Source: Mytilinidion resinicola
Lineage: Eukaryota; Ascomycota; Dothideomycetes; Mytilinidiales; Mytilinidiaceae
Assembly: GCF_010093595.1 (NCBI RefSeq)
Contig: NW_022985443.1
Location: 1,526,804 to 1,590,803, forward strand
Length of the DNA: 64,000 bases
Direction: 5' to 3'
Both the position numbers and the translations under genes were made by a program. Positions 11,643 to 22,180 of the stretch are shown piece by piece (the stretch's first letter is position 1; every line of letters begins with the position of its first letter). The notes below the pieces were generated by a model that saw only the letters and a program-made list of their open reading frames with translations, did no database searches and was not told where the DNA came from.

Positions 11643-14354
11643 ATGTCGTCGAATTCTAGAAAGCGTCCTGGGCCTGATAGCTTCTCGCGCCCGCCTGCCT
11701 CTGACAAGAAAGCCAAGCCAAGCACTCCGCGAAATGGCTCTGAAAACGTGAGTCAATTCTTTCCATCCCACACGCAGCACGAGAAGGGGCAAAGCCACAA
11801 AACCACGGCTGTCTGGCTTCTCTACCCTCTATCACTATCCACAGCTTGCTTTGGCCTTTCAGTCTAGGGCCGACAGTTGTCGTATGCCATGGTACTGTGC
11901 ACGAAGCCTATCATGCACACTTCGGCGAATATCTGTTCACTCAGGAGGCAGCTTGACAAAGATCACCTGGTACTCACCATACCTTTACAGTATATATCTC
12001 CCCGAAGCCCCGATCCAGATTACTACAGCTCTGAGCCGGCAATGCCACCGCCTGAACAGACTTCAAATCTTCGAAATGCCGCGACCAACAGCAGTGCGAA
12101 TCCAAATTCAGCGCCATCCCCTATAGACACAGATACTTCGTCCACAGCTGTCGTGCCTCGTTCTGGGAGTGGAAGCTCGACCCCACAACAGCGAATCGCT
12201 CCCGTGGCCCGAATGATGGCGCCTTTAAACGCCTCAGCGATAGCAACCACCACAAAGTCATCTCTAATACTCGACCCCCTCAGGCAATTTGGGAAGGCGC
12301 TGCTTGATGTGATGGAAGCGCGAGGAGAGGTCGATGTGGTGAGACAACAACTAGTTTTGAGTAATCTCCAGGCTGGCAGAAAGAGCGGGGACAAGCAGTC
12401 TTGGGGAGCGAAGGCTATTGGCGAAATGTCTGAAGGGAACAAGGCCTTGAATTTGCTCTATGAAAAGAAGGAGGCAAAATATGAGGAACTTCTTGCTGCC
12501 CAAGAGACAGCCACTCAGACCCTCGCTTCTGTCCTATCAACGACTACTCAGACCACAGCGAGCACAACGTCTACATCTGAATTGAAGCAAATGCTCGACC
12601 AGAAAGATGATGAGCTGCTTCAACTCAAAACCCAGATGACTGAAATGTCGCGCACTTTTGTAGACATTAAAAACCAGTTTAATCAGAACAAGGACAACAA
12701 GGCTATTAGGCAGAAGAAGGACGATGAGGTTCGTTCGGAATTCGACAAGCTAATCGTGCGCCAAGGGGATCATCAGACGCGCATTTACGAGCTTGAACTA
12801 GGCTCCGATAATTATGCGAAGCGCATTTCACGACTGGAAGGCGATACTGACATCGTCTGGAAACGCACCGCGAGACTGGAAGAGGAAATGGATCATGAAA
12901 TGAAGAGGACGATCAGCAATGCCACAAAGGCTCAGGTGCAAAAGACGGTACCCCTGGAAATGGATGCTCTCAAGGATACGATCCGTAAAGACATCAAGAG
13001 AATCGAAGGCGACTTTGGGTCTAAACACAAAAATCTCGAGGAAGCCCAATTGCGACAGGCCAACCAATTGTCAGAGACATCCAAATCGGTCAAGGACGTC
13101 GAGGAGAACCTCAAGGCCGAAGGAAAACAAATTGCTGATCTAAGCACCAAGATTGGTGGGGTAGAGAGCCGGGTCGGAACGTTCGAAAATTGGGTCTCAG
13201 GCCAGGTCAAGGCGCTGGAAGAGCGAATATCTGAGAATGCGGGTGGAGGAGATGCATCCACGCCTAAAGATTTCAGTGAACTGTCAGACGATGTGCAATC
13301 CCACGAAATCGCGATCCAGGCATTACAAAAGAAAGTACATGGTCTGGATGCGTCTCAGCTGCAAGATTTCATGTCCACTTTCGAAGATCATAAGAACGAT
13401 GTTCAAGGTCATAAGGAGGATACGGACAAGAAACTTGAAGAGTTCGAACAGAGACTAAGCAAGACAGAGGGCACCGTGGACGAAATGGACAAAAAGCGAT
13501 TGCCTAATGTTGCGGTTAAGTTAACTGAGGTACACAACCGACTGTCGACTCAAGCACAATCTCCGTCTCCGCGCATGACGAATGCCAATATGAACGTTCA
13601 AAATGGGGTCTCCGCACCACTCATTTCACGCGAAGCTGCAGGAAATGCAGCGATTGAAGCGATTATTAGGGACATTCAAAATAGATACAACCACATGAGT
13701 CAGCACCTAAACAATATTGCACCCCGTATGCAACAAGCGGATAACCAAGCGAAAGATGTGGACGATCTAAATAGAAGAGTCAAGACGATTGAGCAAGACC
13801 TAGAGTGTTGCCAAGATGGAATAAGGGATGTGGAAGATCGGGTCAACAACATGACGACTGATGAGCTAGTCAAGGCCATGGTAGATGTAGGCCTGCCTCA
13901 GTGGAAGTCTCATTTCCCGGCTGCCTCAAAATTTGAGGCCGAGACTGAAAACGCTCGTCGGGAGATCGGTGTCCTGAAAAATCATCTTACCACACTCCAC
14001 CAGTCTCTTCAGAGATTTCAGGGAGATCTTCAAGCGAAGGACGTCAAGATCACACAAACCGGTGACAGAGCCGAACTGGCCATGACCACCGTTCAGCAGG
14101 TCACGCGCGAAGTCTCTAAGATCCAAAACGAGACGAAAGAAAGTACTGCAAGGCTTGATAGAGAAGTCAAGTATTCCACGACGAGGCTGTCGGGTGTTGA
14201 GCGGGACTTGGGGACCATGGAGTACAAGGTGTCGAAAATCGAGAAGATGTCAGAAGGCCACCTCGACTCTGTCGTTGTTTTGCAGGCAGCCGTTGAAGAA
14301 GTCAACCGTCGATTGAACAGTCCTTGCAAGCTCCCTGAGTGGGAGAAGCACTAA
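11643..14354 (+). CDS. large coiled-coil protein of unknown function
   Basis: Exons are 11643..11747, then 11845 or 11863..11891, then 11945..14354, giving about 847 residues (853 with the upstream acceptor). Introns start GTGAGT (11748) and GTACTG (11892). The N-terminus is basic and nuclear-localisation-like (SRKRPGPDSFSRPP, DKKAKPS). A Ser/Thr/Pro-rich linker follows, then from about residue 120 to the end an almost continuous helical coiled coil (e.g. ISRLEGDTDIVWKRTARLEE, RLNSPCKLPEWEKH at the C-terminus). No catalytic or zinc motif is visible and I do not recognise the family. It resembles structural proteins of the nucleus, spindle pole or cytoskeleton only in composition. The exact acceptor of intron 1 is uncertain because two AG sites 18 nt apart are both in phase. 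Confidence 0.78.
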
Positions 14355-15327
14355 AGCGGATCTACACATCGAAAAGCCGCTACCACCTACGCCTTTACTC
14401 TGCGAGTATGTTGCACAGCACCACTCGACATTGTTGGAATCAACCGCCTGTTGTCGAATATCTTGGAACAAAAACGATTGCCATTCCCATCAAGCCTGAT
14501 ACTTTGACAGTACTCGTATGAAGTCAAGAAGGGATAGCAGAGCACCGTCAAAACAGACTGCACCTGTTGGACTGTCAAAAAGGCTGTTCTACTCCATTCA
14601 AGAACGTCATCTACCCCTTTCCCAGCTTTTCTTTTATTGCAGCCTGTGCTGTTGACGGTCTTATTTTCGGTTTAATGATCGACCTTATACCCCGGATCCC
14701 TTCTTTCCCTTATTTTTTTCCCCAGTACGTATGGCGTAGCATGGATGGCGAGGTACATATGAAGCGAAGGCATATGGATTTCAGAATGATGGTGGGAACC
14801 CTGATGGGTTGGAGTCACGGGAGGTGGAGCGACTTGTGAGGGGTGTATATAAAAGTCATTGAAAATGCTCAGGACTACTATATTAGTCAAATCTACAACA
14901 TATCACTTTATGAAGGGTTCTTCAGCATCTATGGAATATGACAAATTCGAGTGAACACTCTCTTTCTCTGCTGACTCAACTACAGCTTCTTTCAATCTAG
15001 ACATGTGATCTCCACAGGTTTCCAGAATACCATGTAGGGAACTACAAATTCTCTTGCCGGTCACTAGTAGGTCATGCGTTATTTCAATTTCCTTAGTGCG
15101 TGTACCCGCTCCATGCTATTGACACAGCATATGCACTGTAAGATAAAGATCTCAAACGTACGACCCAACGAGACAGATGCGTGCCCCACTTTCCAAAGTC
15201 TCGAACCCAGACCGAAACTCTGTCTCTTGGCATTCTCCAAAACCGCCAAGAAACAGCTCCACCAATTCTCCGAGAGCTCTACTGTCACCCATCATCCCAA
15301 TCCCAACACCACCCCAAAACAGCAGAA
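14355..15327. other. intergenic, no gene seen
   Basis: It contains the 3' flank of the coiled-coil gene and the promoter of the POP8-like gene. No ORF has supporting motifs. Confidence 0.5.
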
Positions 15328-15846
15328 ATGGCGCACCCCCTCAACCCCACCACCTCTGCCGCTCCCTCGAATCCTCCTCCCCCCTCCTCCTCCTCCGAAC
15401 CTACATCCACATCTACCTCGGCATCCAAAAAGCGCAAGCGCTCCTCCCAAAACCCAAAAGAATCCCACCTCCTCCACGCCTCCACCCTCCGCAACCCGCT
15501 CTGGACCTACCTCCACCTGGCCTTCCTCCCCGCTGGCCCGCCCCCCGCCTCTTCCGCCCCTCCTACCCCTAACAACCAGCCAGAGGACCTCGACCCCCTC
15601 ACCGCGCGCACGCACCTCACGGCCCCGCTGGCGCAGTTCCTAGGCACGCACGGCGCGAGTGTGAGTATCGAGATCTTGAAGATCGAGGGCCGGGAGGTGT
15701 GGATCCGGGTGCCGCGGGAGGATGGGAAGGTGGTGGGCGCGGGGCTGGCGGGGTGGGTAGGCAAGGCCGGGGCGTGGAGGGTGGTGGGGCGGGGGGAGTG
15801 GTTGGGGAGGTTGATAGGAGATAGGGAGGAGGGGTTGTTTCGGTGA
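15328..15846 (+). CDS. POP8-like RNase P/MRP protein subunit (probable)
   Basis: This is a single-exon gene of 172 residues. A Ser/Pro-rich N-terminus with a basic patch (KKRKRSS) is followed by a compact domain starting near LRNPLWTYLHLAFLP and containing LTAPLAQFLGTHGASVSIEI, VWIRVPREDGKVV and LAGWVG. That order (short strand, helix at the T/P-L-x-Q-x-L-G segment, then a V-x-V-R-V-P-R-E-D strand) fits the Pop8-like/Pop5-related fold of fungal RNase P/MRP subunits, which help process tRNA and rRNA precursors. The call rests on motif memory, not a search, so it is moderate. The Met at 15328 is preferred over the longer in-frame extension upstream because the sequence before it is not protein-like. 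Confidence 0.6.
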   Translation: MAHPLNPTTSAAPSNPPPPSSSSEPTSTSTSASKKRKRSSQNPKESHLLHASTLRNPLWTYLHLAFLPAGPPPASSAPPTPNNQPEDLDPLTARTHLTAPLAQFLGTHGASVSIEILKIEGREVWIRVPREDGKVVGAGLAGWVGKAGAWRVVGRGEWLGRLIGDREEGLFR

Positions 15847-16069
15847 AGGGCGTCTATTTGGGGGGAGGGGAGTCATTTGGGCGAAGAGGGTGTCAAAAAG
15901 GGGTCAATTGAGATATCTAAAAAGAAGATTCGTCACGTGCTATGAAGTATTATACACAGAGGCGGCACGGTTGGAGAGAGATGGAGGCATGGAAGTGGAA
16001 GCAAGCAATGTCACTTTCTGGGAGACACGATGAGCGAATTGTGTGTGCATTCCAATAGGAAGCTTGCCG

Positions 16070-16380
16070 CGGGTATTATTATTGGTTGTTGTTGCTCGAT
16101 GAAGCCCCAGATCTGGCCAACCATCGACGCTTTTTAACCAAGGCGGCTATTGTAAGATTTGCCATTAAACTCGGACGAAACGGAAAAGAAAACCGTGGGT
16201 ATTATTTGGTTGCTCAATGAAGCCCCAGATCTGGCCAACCATTGANNNNNNNNNNNNNNNNNNNNNNNNNNNNNNNNNNNNNNNNNNNNNNNNNNNNNNN
16301 NNNNNNNNNNNNNNNNNNNNNNNNNNNNNNNNNNNNNNNNGTTGCTCAATGAAGCCCCAGATCTGGCCAACCATTGATCC
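16070..16380. repeat. minisatellite, at least three copies of a ~118-132 bp unit
   Basis: A 37-bp core (GTTGCTCRATGAAGCCCCAG followed by ATCTGGCCAACCATYGA) recurs at 16091-16127, 16209-16245 and 16341-16377. It is preceded in copies 1 and 2 by GGGTATTATT(ATT)GGTTG. Copies 2 and 3 are identical over the core; copy 1 differs by two bases. The N run falls exactly between copies 2 and 3, so the array is probably longer in the genome than in this assembly. Confidence 0.88.
16246..16340. other. assembly gap (95 N)
   Basis: A run of 95 ambiguous bases interrupts the minisatellite. Its true length is unknown. Confidence 0.99.
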
Positions 16381-16457
16381 ATAACCAGGGGCGGCCATCG
16401 CTTTTTCCAAACTCCGGTGAAAGCAAATATATGAGAACGCTTGGAGACGGTGGATCT

Positions 16458-18167
16458 CTAAGCCTTAAAGACCTTCTCCAAGCTCTCGAGGAAAATGTCG
16501 GCTAGACACGCGTTAGTGGTCTATAAACGAGGGATGTTGAAACAGGAGTTAACTCACCATGATGCTTCTGGAAGATCAACATCGGCCTCAGCCGCACCGC
16601 CCTCTCACCACTACCGCCAACGTTCACACCCACCGTCTTTGCCTTCTTCAGCACCTCATCCCGACGCGGGCTGTCCCACGCCAAGAAAGTGCCCTGGCCC
16701 TTACCTCTCAAGTTCTGAATCTCACTTGGGTACGCCTGTGCGAGACGCTCAAGGCCCTTGTACAGGTACTCGCCGGTAGTAGCGGTGTTCTGCACCAGAT
16801 CCAGACGCTCAATCTCCTGTATGATAGCGCGGAAGAGCAGCGCACGCGCTGGATCGCCCATCCACGTGTTGAATTGGCGGTATGGCTTGTTCGGACGCAG
16901 CTCGTTGTTGCCGAAGTAGTAGCCTGCGGCCTGGGCCTTCTTGCTGAAGGTGACCATGTCTGGGGGATCGGTGAGGCCCCAGTGCTCGTGGGCCCAAAAC
17001 TTGCCGGTAGCGCCGACGCCGGTTTGCACTTCGTCGACGATGAAGAGGACGTTGTGCTTGCGGGTGAGAGCGCGCAGACCGCGGAAGAAAGCGGGAGAGG
17101 CGTGGTTGTCGCCGCCCTCGGATTGAATGGGCTCGACGACGACGGCCGCAGGTGGCTGTGGCCATTCCTTGATTAGACGCTCAGTCTCGTCGAGGCAGCG
17201 CTGCTCCTCGGCGGCATTCTCGGCGGCGTATTGGTCGAGCGGGTATTTGGATACGGGGAAGGGGGCCTGGGGCCAGTCAAAGGCGGGGATATCAAGCTTG
17301 TGGATGGGCTTGCTGCGGGTCGTGCTCAAGCTGCCGAACAGGCGGCCGTGGAAACCGGCCTTGAAAGAAAGGATGGAGAGCTGGGGCGCGCCAGGGGACT
17401 GGTTGACCATGGAGGATGCGATATCGTGATCACTGAACTCGACATGGGCACCTCCACGCTCGTGCTGCCTCCTCCACATGAAAGCTGCTTTGTATGCCAG
17501 TTCATTGGCATCTGAGCCGGTCTGGCCAGTGAAGACTTGGTTCAGGCCCTTGGGCGCCACCTTCAGGATACCAGTCTCTAGGATCTCGGCCCAGTCGTGT
17601 TGGGGAAAGTTGCCGAGGGCGGGGCGGTTGATGATGGCGCTGGCCATCTCGGGAGAAGTTGCAGCGAGAAGCAAGGCTGGGTTGTTGTATCCTACTGGGA
17701 TGGAGGCGATTTGGGCGTAACTATCATTATTAGACTAAAACACCAATTGAGGGCACAATTCATGCTCACACGTCTAGCAGCACATTACCGTCCAGATCCG
17801 CAATACTAGTGTTTAAGTCAGTGATTTGTTCTCTCTGAGTCAAGTAGTGTCAAGCATACTAATTCCCAAAGCTCTGATTGTAGTTCGCCATCATGTTCAG
17901 ACTGCGGGTGTCGAACACCTTCTCCAGCTGCTCAATGGCAGCCTTGCTCTTCGGGCCTGGGATGGCCGTCTTGACGGTTGGTCCTTTGGGCTCGTCTGGG
18001 AAGAACGGCTGCTCGACGTCATTCGAGATGGTTGCTGAGGCGGCCGCAGAGGCATATTGCCGCTGGGCTGGGAATGAGACTGCTGTAGTCATCTTCGAGC
18101 TCTGGAAGGCGATAGATCGAGCAGCAGCGGGCCGTAGCCGGCTAGCTGTGCGTAGGAAAGAAGCCAT
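16458..18167 (-). CDS. gatA: 4-aminobutyrate (GABA) aminotransferase, mitochondrial
   Basis: There are four exons: 18167..17860, 17805..17770, 17720..16558 and 16501..16458, for 516 residues. It converts GABA and 2-oxoglutarate to succinic semialdehyde and glutamate with pyridoxal phosphate (class III aminotransferase; fungal gatA/UGA1). The first about 40 residues are Arg/Ser/Ala-rich and acid-free (MASFLRTASRLRPAAARS), a mitochondrial presequence. Family motifs include GQTGSDANELAYKAAFMW, FHGRLFGSLSTTRSK, LFIVDEVQTGVGATGKFWAHE and FSKKAQAAGYYF, which carries the PLP-lysine. The last exon supplies only the terminal helix (DIFLESLEKVFKA). A 36-nt second exon encodes YIADLDGNVLLDV. Nothing is broken. 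Confidence 0.96.
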
Positions 18168-19081
18168 TGTGCAGGCTTCAGGTGGCGTACGAAGAGTGGG
18201 GTCGTCGCCCGTCGATAGACAAACAGAACAGTACGCAGTTAAGGACAGCTGCGCAATGTGTGAAAGGAAAAGTGAAAGAAAGAAGCTGACTGTGCGGAGG
18301 CGTGGAGAGGAGTAGTTCTGTGGCGATGGGAGTGGGCGGGGAGGGGCCAGCAGGCTTTATGAGGGCCCGATGATGGTGTTGATCGATAGCTCGCAATCGT
18401 TTGGCTGACATGCCGCCTTGGTGCAGTTCCAGCGCTGCGATGAAAGCCGATACTAGCCTATAAGCGGGCACTCCATGCGACACCAGGGATGCAGCAGTGG
18501 AGACGTCCGTTGTGCGCGAGTCGCCCGAGCCAGATCCATGGGAAATCTGCGGCCAGACGCTGGGAAGCACATATTCATCACAGCTGGCGGCGGACACCAG
18601 TAGCCGATGGGCGTTGGGGTCGCACACAGTCCGCGGCCGCTAGAGTAGGTGTGTCACTTCAAGAGGATATCAGCATCTTGTTGACCATCTTCAACCATGT
18701 TGACTATATAGTATGATACAGCCCAAAATCCCGAGATTGTCTCTGGTCAATAAGAAGCGTCCCAACGACCTGTCGCGTGCCATCAAAGCACTCATATCGA
18801 ACCTTCCGAAAGCTCGCCAGATAGTCCTACAAGTGCCGAAGCCATTTCGCCTAGGAGGAAGAGAGATCCAATGCTTGGTCCGCCCATGCAGAAAATTGAA
18901 ACGCCTGGTGCTATCAGGGCTTGCAGTGCGAGACCCACTCGCAGCCCTCGCGGCGAGAAAACTGAGAAAGAAAAAAGAATAAGAATGCTGTCCATCCTGG
19001 GGGCGCAAACCAGGTGGCGTGATCTCCCCGCATCCACCCTCAATGCCCCCAGCACATAAAAGGTAACCCGTAGGTCAAGCT
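18168..19081. other. intergenic, no gene seen
   Basis: This is the upstream region of the GABA transaminase gene and the 3' flank of SET2. A 89-codon plus-strand frame at 18713 is basic and Leu-rich without motifs and is not called. Confidence 0.5.
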
Positions 19082-22000
19082 TCACTCTATCGAAGCGGCC
19101 TCTCTATCCTTTCCGTTACTCTCGTGCTCGCAGGATCCGTTGGTCGTTGTTGGTGGAGTCGCAAGCTGCATCGGGCTATGGCGTCCATTCATCCTTTCAT
19201 CGCTCTGCTTGATCCTGTCAGTGACTAGCTCGGAAGGCTGTGGAGGCTTTCCGAGACTAGACTGTCCCATAGCCGAGCCTACAGCTTCTGAGTCAAAGGA
19301 TTCCGACCCATCGTTTGTTCCGCCGTAATCGTCTGCGTCCATTTCCGTTGGCATGTCCTCAGCAGGAGGAGGTGGAGGCGGCGGTGGCGCAGGAACCGGA
19401 GGAGTCTCGGTGCGAAACTTCTTTAGGGAAGCTTGCTCGTCGTCGTCCGCTTGTGGGTCAGACTCTCCTCGCTTCCGCTTCAGGTCTGAGGATGAACTTG
19501 AGGGCGAAATGTCCATCGCACGCTCTCCATCGTCGTCAAGGATACCCATCATTTCATTATCCGACTCTTCTTGGGCGTGAATTTTTGGTGTGGGCGCATC
19601 CGGGGAGGCTTTCTGCCCAGCTGCGCTGCTTGCTTTCTTCCGCTCCGCCCGTGCGGCTCGCTCCTTTTCGCGATCTACCTTCTTCTGTACGGCTTTGTCC
19701 ATGAATGCCTTCACGAACACCTTGACCGATTTTTCATGTCGGTGTGAAAGCTTGGTCGTAGGGTCCTGAACGCGACCTGACTTGTAATCCCCGCGAACGA
19801 GCTTCTTGGCAACCTAGCAGTCCTGTTAGGAGCCATTCTAGTTGTACAACACGATGTCAGAGCTCACCTCTTTCGCTAGTCGTTTCAGATCATCCTTTTC
19901 AAGCTTCTTCCGGTAGTGATCCGTTACAGATTTGATGTGCGGAAAGAGCTGTTATTCAGTCAGTATATTCTTTGATTACACAGTCCGGGGATGCTAACAG
20001 TGTTCTCGTAGATCTTTTGCTGTTTCTCTTCGCTCAACGACCGCCACTTCTCGCTTTTTGTCTTCTTCTCTTTCTCTGAACTGTGACTGGCAGGTTGCGG
20101 AGTGGCAGACGCGGATACGTCGGAATTTCGGCTCGCATCTTGGGTAATGCTGGCGATGATATCTTCCAGCTTCTGTTGATGAGTCTTCTCTTTGGGTGGA
20201 GGCGGTGGCGGTTGCGAGGCAGCAGTGGTAGGTCGTTGCCATTGAGTCTGGCCATTGGCACTGTAATAGTAGACCGTGCCGTTCTCAGCCGTGGCTTGAA
20301 ACCAGCCCATCGGAAGTGGGTTGAATGGAGGTGCACGGCGAAATGCACGTGGCCCGCCAAAGAAGGCAGGGTTTCGTGGTGGCAACCCAGCTCGCGGTCC
20401 CGCTGGAACAGAAGGCCCCTTTGGCGCATCGATGGCGGGCTCTGGGGATTTTGTCTTGGACTTGGATCGCTCTCGCGCCCTTTCTCGTCGCTCGGAACGA
20501 TCCGCGCGGACAGGAGCTTCAGCATTTGGGTCTCTCTTCATGCGAGGAATTCGATAGCCAACCGCCAACTTGCTCCAAGTTTCCAAAAGAGCGCACGCCT
20601 TTGTCTGGACTCTTTCATCTTCGCAGGTCTTGAACTGTTCCATAGTCTCCTCGATCTTGGAATCTTGGATTTTGTTGCGGGTGATACGAGGCAGCTTCTC
20701 CAGGATGTCGAGAACTTGCAAGACAACGTTGAAGTCCCCGGCCCATTCGGCGAGAGTTTTCTTGAGAATGGTATAGCCATGCATTCGTATGACGCGATGG
20801 CCAACCTTCTCATCGTCGCTGCGCTGAATGCGACTGAGAAGTTTGACGGCAATCCATTTCTCTTTGCATTGCATGAGAGTTGCCATGACCTTGGTAACGC
20901 CGCCTTCTTCGAGAGACTTGGGTTGGACATTATTGACATATTCCTCATCATCTTCACCACTCTTTTTCTTCCGAGGTTTCTTCGCGACCGCGACATCCCA
21001 GCCATCACCATCGTCGATACCCAAGGCCTCGATAGTGATGTGCGATAACTTGGTAGCACGCTCCGTCTGTGTTTTACCGCCGATGTAGCCGGAGCAGTTT
21101 GGCTCGCCACAGTAGCATGGTTGGGGGTCTGCGCCATAGCGATCGACATTGTAGTTGAAGACAAGTTCTTCGCCCGCTTTGATGTTGCGCTCGGCAAAGA
21201 TACCCATCCGGAGTTTCTCGCCGATCACCCACTTGTCGACAAAGCAGTTGGGGTTGCAGCTGTGATTACAAAAGCGCCCCAGGTTGCCCTTCTTCGTAGC
21301 ATCAACGAATTCGCCTTTGCTGAGCGACATGAAGTAAAAATGCTTTATACCTTCTTCATCATACTGTATCATGCGACGGCGGAAGTGCTGCTCGTTGATG
21401 ACCTCGCCGATGTATTCGAAGATGAACTCGCCCGCTCGCATATCGGTATCGGCGCGTAGCCCGTATCCTTTCTTCTCCGTCTTGATGACCGTGACTTTGG
21501 CATATTGTTTCAGCTGGAATCGTTGGTTCTGGCAGGCAGCGCCGCAGCCGCAGTCTCCAATGCACTCCATCTTTGTCGCGCGATTAATACAATCCGAATC
21601 CTCACCACAGGCATCATTGATTCCAGTCGCTTGATCTGAAGGTTAGTTAGCTTTGCACGGCGGGCATGGGTGGCTTTCAAGTGCATCGAGACTTACCCCA
21701 CTCCTCTGAACAGTCGCACTCGAGTGCATGTTCAGTGTTGCCAATGTATTTGGACGAATATGAGCAGTCAGTAATTACCTGGAAGCTCCGCTTTGCCTCG
21801 TCCGTGGCGTCTGGCAAGTGGTGAAAGAGTGGTGGAGCTCTAGCTACGACCTTATGCGGTGCCGTGCGTGCAAGCTTGGGTGCTTTACCTGGCTCCATCT
21901 TCACGGTGATCTCGCCGCCGATGATCTCCTCGTGTTCAGAGGTGGTGTCGGAGGGGGATTGTGAAGGGTGTTGTTTCTTGACGGGGGAATGTGATGCGGA

Positions 22001-22180
22001 CCGAGCTTTCACGGCCACAGGTGCAGGTGAAGCGGTTCTTTGCGGTGTGGACGAGCCCTCTCTCGACCGCGACGAGAATTGTGCACCTGCCCCCTCCCAC
22101 TCGCCTCCTTCCTCAATCTTCATGTCGCGCAGCTCCGGCTCAATGTGCGCCGACTGCCTTTCCACCTCGTCATCCGGCAT
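19082..22180 (-). CDS. set2: histone H3 lysine-36 methyltransferase SET2
   Basis: There are four exons: 22180..21697, 21635..19999, 19948..19868 and 19813..19082, for 977 residues. It methylates H3K36 co-transcriptionally while bound to RNA polymerase II. Domain order is a disordered acidic N-terminus; a Cys-rich AWS domain (about 140-200, e.g. [21 protein letters not shown]); SET (about 206-324) with NHSCNPNC at 285-292 and GEELVFNYN; post-[12 protein letters not shown] (334-342); a helical middle domain; a WW domain ([16 protein letters not shown], about 605-630); and an SRI domain (about 690-790, spanning exons 2-4) that binds the phosphorylated Pol II tail. The tail is Ser/Asp/Pro-rich. 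The architecture is complete and typical of fungal Set2. A long plus-strand open frame inside it (20083-21048) is an antisense shadow. Confidence 0.96.

Larger units (their letters stand above)
15847..16457. other. convergent intergenic region with minisatellite and assembly gap
   Basis: The region between the 3' ends of the POP8-like and GABA transaminase genes holds a tandem repeat array and a run of N. No gene is seen. Confidence 0.7.

Noticed and set aside
16559..17176. 205-codon plus-strand open frame
   Set aside because: It is the antisense shadow of the GABA transaminase exon 3.
20083..21048. 321-codon plus-strand open frame
   Set aside because: It is antisense to set2, which has complete AWS, SET, WW and SRI motifs. 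No domain appears in the antisense frame.
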